A DNA stretch of 47,026 nt, from contig CAZXFT010000024.1 of assembly GCA_964640655.1 (NCBI GenBank), positions 1 through 47,026 on the forward strand, written 5' to 3'. The translations under genes and the position numbers were made by a program. Below, one piece after another: positions 43,640-47,026 of this stretch. How positions within the stretch are numbered: position 1 is the stretch's first letter; every line of letters begins with the position of its first letter. A model generated the notes under the pieces. It ran no database searches. It worked only from the letters and a program-made list of their open reading frames with translations, and was not told where the DNA came from. The DNA is from BJGO01 sp964640655. GTDB lineage: Bacteria; Bacteroidota; Bacteroidia; Chitinophagales; UBA10324.

Positions 43640-43987
43640 ATGATTACCAAAAAAGCACGCAGAAATAAAATAAAGCTGAGGATACGTAAAAAGATTAAAG
43701 GCGCCGCTGAGAAACCAAGACTCTGTGTTTTCAGAAGCAACGCTGAAATTTACGCCCAGGTAATTAATGATTCGAACGGACACACTGTGCTGTCGGTATC
43801 TTCATTAAAATTAAAAGACATCAAAGGCACTAAATCTGAAGTGGCCAAGCAAGTAGGTGTACGTGTAGCGCAAGCTGCCATCGAAGCCGGCATCAAGAAT
43901 GTGATTTTTGATCGTAACGGTTATTTATATCACGGACGCGTTAAGGCACTTGCTGAAGGTGCTCGCGAAGGTGGCTTACAATTTTAA
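43640..43987 (+). CDS. rplR: 50S ribosomal protein L18
   Basis: 115 residues. Blocks RKKIKGAAEKPRLCVFRSN and FDRNGYLYHGRVKALAEGAREGGL are typical of L18. L18 binds 5S rRNA together with L5. A 19-base gap separates it from rplF. Confidence 0.97.
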   Translation: MITKKARRNKIKLRIRKKIKGAAEKPRLCVFRSNAEIYAQVINDSNGHTVLSVSSLKLKDIKGTKSEVAKQVGVRVAQAAIEAGIKNVIFDRNGYLYHGRVKALAEGAREGGLQF

Positions 43988-44013
43988 ATCAGAATTAAAC
44001 AAGAACATAAAGC

Positions 44014-44532
44014 ATGTCACAATCGAATATACAGCGTGTCAGAGCAAGCGAAATTGACCTGAAAGACAAGTTGGTAAACGTACAGCGTGTTACCAAGGTA
44101 ACCAAAGGCGGTCGTACCTTCAGTTTTTCGGCATTGGTGGTGGTTGGCGATGGCAATGGCATAGTAGGCACCGGATTGGGTAAAGCCCGCGAAGTGCAGG
44201 AAGCCATTACAAAAGCCATCGACGACGCTAAGAAAAATTTAATTAAAGTGCCTATTATGAAAGGTACTATTCCTCACCTGCAGGAAGCAAAATACTCAGC
44301 TTCTAAGGTTATGATTAAACCTGCATCTCACGGTACGGGAGTAATTGCCGGAGGAGCTATGCGCGCCGTGCTGGAGAGCGCCGGTGTAACCGACGTATTG
44401 GCAAAATCACTGGGTTCTACCAATCCGCACAATGTGGTTAAAGCTACCATCAAAGCATTGTCGCTCATGCGCGACCCTATTACAGTGGCTCAAAGCAGAA
44501 CCACTTCATTAAAGAAAGTTTTTAACGGATAA
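44014..44532 (+). CDS. rpsE: 30S ribosomal protein S5
   Basis: 172 residues. The double-stranded RNA-binding-like N-terminal domain (KLVNVQRVTKVTKGGRTFSF, then VVGDGNGIVGTGLGKA) and the C-terminal LLR-type domain ending near LSLMRDPI match. S5 takes part in mRNA unwinding and fidelity at the 30S entry site. Confidence 0.97.
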   Translation: MSQSNIQRVRASEIDLKDKLVNVQRVTKVTKGGRTFSFSALVVVGDGNGIVGTGLGKAREVQEAITKAIDDAKKNLIKVPIMKGTIPHLQEAKYSASKVMIKPASHGTGVIAGGAMRAVLESAGVTDVLAKSLGSTNPHNVVKATIKALSLMRDPITVAQSRTTSLKKVFNG

Positions 44533-44544
44533 TCAATAAGAGTT

Positions 44545-44724
44545 ATGGCTAAATTACGCATCACACAAACCAAGAGTGCCATTAAACGTCCGGAGCGCCA
44601 AAAGCGCACCCTGCGTGCCTTAGGCATTACCCGTCTGAATCAGACTGTGGAACTGGAAGATACCCCTCAGATTTTGGGAATGATAAAAAAAGTAGAGCAT
44701 ATGCTCTCTGTTGAAAAGGCTTAA
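44545..44724 (+). CDS. rpmD: 50S ribosomal protein L30
   Basis: 59 residues, which is normal for L30. The translation reads MAKLRITQTKSAIKRPER, then TLRALGITRLNQTVELED and a final GMIKKVEHMLSVEKA, all family features. It lies between rpsE (12-base gap) and rplO (21-base gap), the canonical position. Its small size makes it easy to miss. Confidence 0.95.
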   Translation: MAKLRITQTKSAIKRPERQKRTLRALGITRLNQTVELEDTPQILGMIKKVEHMLSVEKA

Positions 44725-44745
44725 CCCTATTAAAGTAAAACAAAG

Positions 44746-45198
44746 ATGGAATTACATAACCTTAAACCGGCAAAAGGATCGGTTAGAAAGAATAAAAGAG
44801 TAGGCCGCGGCCAAGGCAGCGGACACGGCGGAACCTCTACCCGCGGCATGAATGGTGCAGGCTCTCGCAGTGGTACTAAAGAAAAGCGTGGATTTGAAGG
44901 TGGTCAGATGCCTTTGCAACGTCGTGTGCCAAAACTTGGTTTTAAGAACATTAACCGTATAGACTATGTTGAATTTAACCTGGGCAAACTGCAACACATC
45001 GCAGACAAGTTTAAGGCTACAACTATTGATTTTGATTTCTTGCGCAAGAATCGTTACGTGCAACAAAACGACCGCGTAAAGATTCTGGGTAATGGCGAGA
45101 TCAAAAACAAAGTAACTATATCGGCACATGCGGTTAGCGCTAAAGCTAAAAGCGCTATTGAAGCAGCCGGTGGTACGGTGAATATTATTGGTAAATAA
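44746..45198 (+). CDS. rplO: 50S ribosomal protein L15
   Basis: 150 residues. The Gly-rich start HNLKPAKGSVRKNKRVGRG followed by GHGGTSTRGMNG is unmistakable, and the C-terminus carries the L15 core (AVSAKAKSAIEAAGG). L15 is a late-assembly 50S protein. Normally secY follows; here a terminator does, so the cluster ends with this gene. Confidence 0.97.
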   Translation: MELHNLKPAKGSVRKNKRVGRGQGSGHGGTSTRGMNGAGSRSGTKEKRGFEGGQMPLQRRVPKLGFKNINRIDYVEFNLGKLQHIADKFKATTIDFDFLRKNRYVQQNDRVKILGNGEIKNKVTISAHAVSAKAKSAIEAAGGTVNIIGK

Positions 45199-45220
45199 CT
45201 TATACATAACATCATCAATA

Positions 45221-45247
45221 AAGCCTCCGACGTTCGGGGGCTTTTTT
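45221..45247 (+). terminator. Rho-independent terminator after rplO
   Basis: GCCTCCGA (45223-45230) pairs with TCGGGGGC (45234-45241, one G-T pair), loop CGT, then six T residues to 45247. It lies 24 bases beyond the rplO stop. Confidence 0.92.
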
Positions 45248-45309
45248 GTTTCAGCAATTATTGTTTGATAATATTTGCAGACTTCTACAAACACCTCATT
45301 AAATACCGA

Positions 45310-45337
45310 CGCCGCGCTTCAATCCCGAAACGCGGCG
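45310..45337. repeat. GC-rich inverted repeat near the orphan Fn3 gene
   Basis: CGCCGCG (45310-45316) and CGCGGCG (45331-45337) form a perfect 7-bp stem with a 14-base loop, followed by overlapping GC palindromes (GGCGCC, GCGCCGGCGC) up to about 45345. This composition differs sharply from the AT-rich surroundings. It may serve as a terminator of the minus-strand Fn3 gene or be a REP-like element. Confidence 0.45.
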
Positions 45338-45363
45338 CCGGCGCACCGTTTAAGGCACCCTGA

Positions 45364-45993
45364 TTACAGTACCGGTACTTCTACCGTTTCGCTGAATGCA
45401 CCCAGTACGTTTTGAACGCCTAAGGCTCTCAGTTTAAACTGCCACACAGTGCCCGATTGCAAGTCGTTAATTAACGAACCGCGGCTGTTGGTGAGCATGG
45501 TTATCTTTTGCATAGCCTCACCCACCGGTGCAGCCCAAAGCTCGTAAGTCAACGCACCTTCAACCTTTTTGAAGCGAACACTCACACGACCGGGAACCGT
45601 TTCGGTAAACACCGCAAACTCCTCCGGCGCAGGCAACACCGGATGTTTTACCGGAGTGCTGCGTAAAGAAAAGCCGCTGGTCTGAAACCGGGTGGCGTCG
45701 CCGTTCGCTTCGGCAATGCAATCGTTACAGATTTCGCGCAAGAGGTTCGACAATTCTTGCCGCTCCTCGTTTTTGATAGCTGCCGAACCCGCAGGACCGT
45801 ATTTCACGTTGTCCAGCGCTGTTTCGTAGCGGTCGGCTTGAGCCACCAATCCGGCTATCTTTGGCTGAACGCCGGGAAAGTTGGTGTTCCCGTCGAGCGA
45901 GTTGGCTATCGTGTGCGCATAAATCAGTAATTCGCTGTCGCGCTTTTGGCGCAACTTTAACGATGCTACTAAAATTAACATCACGTTAAGCAT
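45364..45993 (-). CDS. Fn3-like protein of unknown function
   Basis: 209 residues. An N-terminal helical part (LKLRQKRDSELLIYAHTIAN, then NFPG, with helices to about 120) precedes a fibronectin-type III-like beta domain (VRFKKVEGALTYELWAAP and VWQFKLRALG). Bacteroidota genomes often carry several copies of this two-part protein. It has no clear signal peptide, though the first 12 residues are hydrophobic. Its base composition is richer in GC than its neighbours, and it sits at the broken end of the ribosomal cluster, both pointing to acquisition or rearrangement. Function unknown. Confidence 0.72.
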   Translation of the reverse strand: MLNVMLILVASLKLRQKRDSELLIYAHTIANSLDGNTNFPGVQPKIAGLVAQADRYETALDNVKYGPAGSAAIKNEERQELSNLLREICNDCIAEANGDATRFQTSGFSLRSTPVKHPVLPAPEEFAVFTETVPGRVSVRFKKVEGALTYELWAAPVGEAMQKITMLTNSRGSLINDLQSGTVWQFKLRALGVQNVLGAFSETVEVPVL

Positions 45994-46233
45994 GACTTTT
46001 TAGCTTGATTTGTATGCAAGACGATGATGCCGTATGCTTTCCTCAAAAGTGCGTACATCATCTATCCTGCAGATGTGAACATGGATGGAAGCAGACCTCT
46101 GGTCGCTGCTTCTTCAACCTCTGCCGTTGAGGACAGTACCTGTTCAGACACCGGCGGCAGAATTAAAATGCATTTTGTTGTATTACTGATAAACGTAAAC
46201 CAAAGTTTCATATTGTTTATGTATTATATTTAA

Positions 46234-46378
46234 TTTACATTTTCATGACAATTCCACAATCACAGAACACATACAGAGCAAATGTCCATGGAAATAATAC
46301 ATAGTATTATATGCTCTTTAAAAGATAATAATGCCATGGATAGTTGATAAAAGTTCATGATGCGATGTTTTGTCTGCC
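46234..46378. other. Non-coding stretch with a small palindrome
   Basis: No credible gene was found. ATAATAC-ATA-GTATTAT (46294-46310) is a perfect inverted repeat that could be an operator, flanked by two CCATGG hexamers. A plus-strand frame at 46024-46233 encodes a DVNMDGS-like stretch but has no other support. Confidence 0.4.
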
Positions 46379-46735
46379 GACAGAGGTTCTCTGTCTGCTT
46401 TAATCGGTGCTCTTCACACTTGAATCGGTTCTCTTCACACTTGAATCGGTTCTCTTCACACGTGAGTCGGTTCTCTTCACACGTGAATCGGCGCTGTGTC
46501 TGCTTGAATTGGTGCTCTTCACACTTGAATCGGTTCTCTTCACACTTGAATCGGTTCTCTTCACACGTGAATCGGTTCTCTTCACGCGTGAATCGGCGCT
46601 CTGTCTGCTTGAATCGGTTCCCTTCACACTTGAATCGGTTCTCTTCACACGTGAATCGGCGCTCTTCACGCTTGAATCGGTGCTCTTCTTACTTGAATTG
46701 GATTAATTCACGCTTGAATAGTGGTGCTTCAAGCC
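46379..46735. repeat. 21-bp tandem repeat array with 105-bp higher-order period
   Basis: Seventeen units of exactly 21 bp begin at 46379, 46400, 46421 and so on to 46715. The main unit is TGAATCGGTTCTCTTCACAC plus T or G. Unit variants recur in order: the fifth and tenth full units carry a GGCGCT(C/G)TGTCTGCT variant, and units 1-5 match units 6-10 closely, giving a 105-bp superperiod. The first and the last three units are more diverged. All three frames on the plus strand and at least one on the minus strand are open through most of it, because 21 is a multiple of three. Confidence 0.95.
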
Positions 46736-46993
46736 AACAAAACAACGCTAAATGCGCTATTTATGATGATTCAAGCAGTTTGAGAAGTTGTAAAACCTGT
46801 TTAGGGGTGGATTAATACATTCAGCTTATAGAATTACAGCGTTATAAAACCGGAGCTTGGTGTTTAGGCTTTGCACCATAATTCAACCACTTCTAAATAA
46901 GTAAATATATGTGTTCAAAATAGGGTGTTGAGTTGTAGTTTTTCTTGGTTGAAAGTTTTGCGCCTAAGAAGAAAAAAATAATTCAAAAAAAAC

Positions 46994-47023
46994 TTGCACG
47001 CAAATAAATGAATATTACATTCG
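46994..47023 (+). promoter_or_regulatory. Strong promoter-like sequence at the right edge
   Basis: TTG at 46994-46996, 19 bp, then TACATTCG at 47016-47023, one mismatch from TANNTTTG. An A-run (about 46985-46992) directly upstream resembles an UP element. The combination of A-tract, CTTGCAC and -7 box looks like promoters of rRNA operons in Bacteroidota. The gene it drives is outside the window. Confidence 0.45.
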
Positions 47024-47026
47024 TGT

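Noticed and set aside
46024..46233. Plus-strand frame of 69 codons with a DVNMDGS stretch
   Set aside because: The short motif recalls T9SS-cargo or dockerin-like calcium loops, but the rest has no family pattern, so a gene or remnant cannot be supported.
46379..46735. CRISPR array
   Set aside because: The units are directly adjacent without unique spacers, and no cas gene is present.
46357..46815. Plus-strand frame of 152 codons through the tandem array
   Set aside because: It is open only because the 21-bp unit has no stop in that frame; other frames on both strands are equally open, and there is no signal peptide or domain.

Overview
The window looks like a chromosomal segment of a Bacteroidota bacterium, probably of the Chitinophagales/Sphingobacteriales type. 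I infer this from recurring family content, not from a search. Several secreted proteins end in type IX secretion (T9SS) C-terminal sorting domains. Omp28, DUF6029, CotH, YHYH and SprB-repeat proteins are present. Promoters match the Bacteroidota -7 element TANNTTTG. The base composition is moderately AT-rich, and Shine-Dalgarno sequences are mostly absent.

Layout. 1-3.4 kb: a broken outer-membrane-type gene at the left edge, an Hsp20 chaperone behind a striking triple half-site operator, a secreted esterase and a TlpA-like thioredoxin. 3.4-11.4 kb: two envelope genes, then pheT, a small coiled-coil gene, zapA, rny (RNase Y) and a divergent universal stress protein. 11.4-16.1 kb: an unrecognised polytopic membrane protein, facing a three-gene operon of MbnP, a di-heme MbnH/MauG-like peroxidase and a T9SS-exported YHYH protein. 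16.1-16.9 kb: a non-coding AT-rich gap holding a decayed tandem array with a 21-bp period. 16.9-22.3 kb: a tight minus-strand operon purS - M28 peptidase - rsmI - lnt - inositol monophosphatase family, preceded by pssA. 22.5-31.2 kb: desaturase, TerC, an MsbA-like ABC exporter, an active/inactive pair of M16 peptidases, CotH and DUF922. 31.2-35.4 kb: a previously hidden DUF2805-type pseudogene, fumC and a large SprB/Fn3 surface protein. 35.4-40.1 kb: a minus-strand group with enoyl-CoA hydratase, a B12-binding subunit, a small Lys-rich protein and gltX, followed by a DEAD-box helicase. 40.4-45.2 kb: twelve ribosomal protein genes, rpmC to rplO, including rpmD. 45.3-47.0 kb: an orphan Fn3-like gene, a highly regular 21-bp tandem array with a 105-bp higher-order period, and a strong promoter-like sequence at the edge.

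Points of most interest. The ribosomal cluster is an excised block: it lacks everything normally upstream of rpmC and downstream of rplO, and a terminator plus a new promoter sit between rpsN and rpsH. The MbnP/MbnH/YHYH operon suggests periplasmic copper handling with an enzyme-made tryptophan-derived ligand. Two separate arrays share an exact 21-bp period and a similar TGAAT...ACA pattern. A frameshifted, stop-containing DUF2805 gene is readable between fumC and the DUF922 gene. I see no CRISPR array, no transposase gene and no tRNA or rRNA gene.
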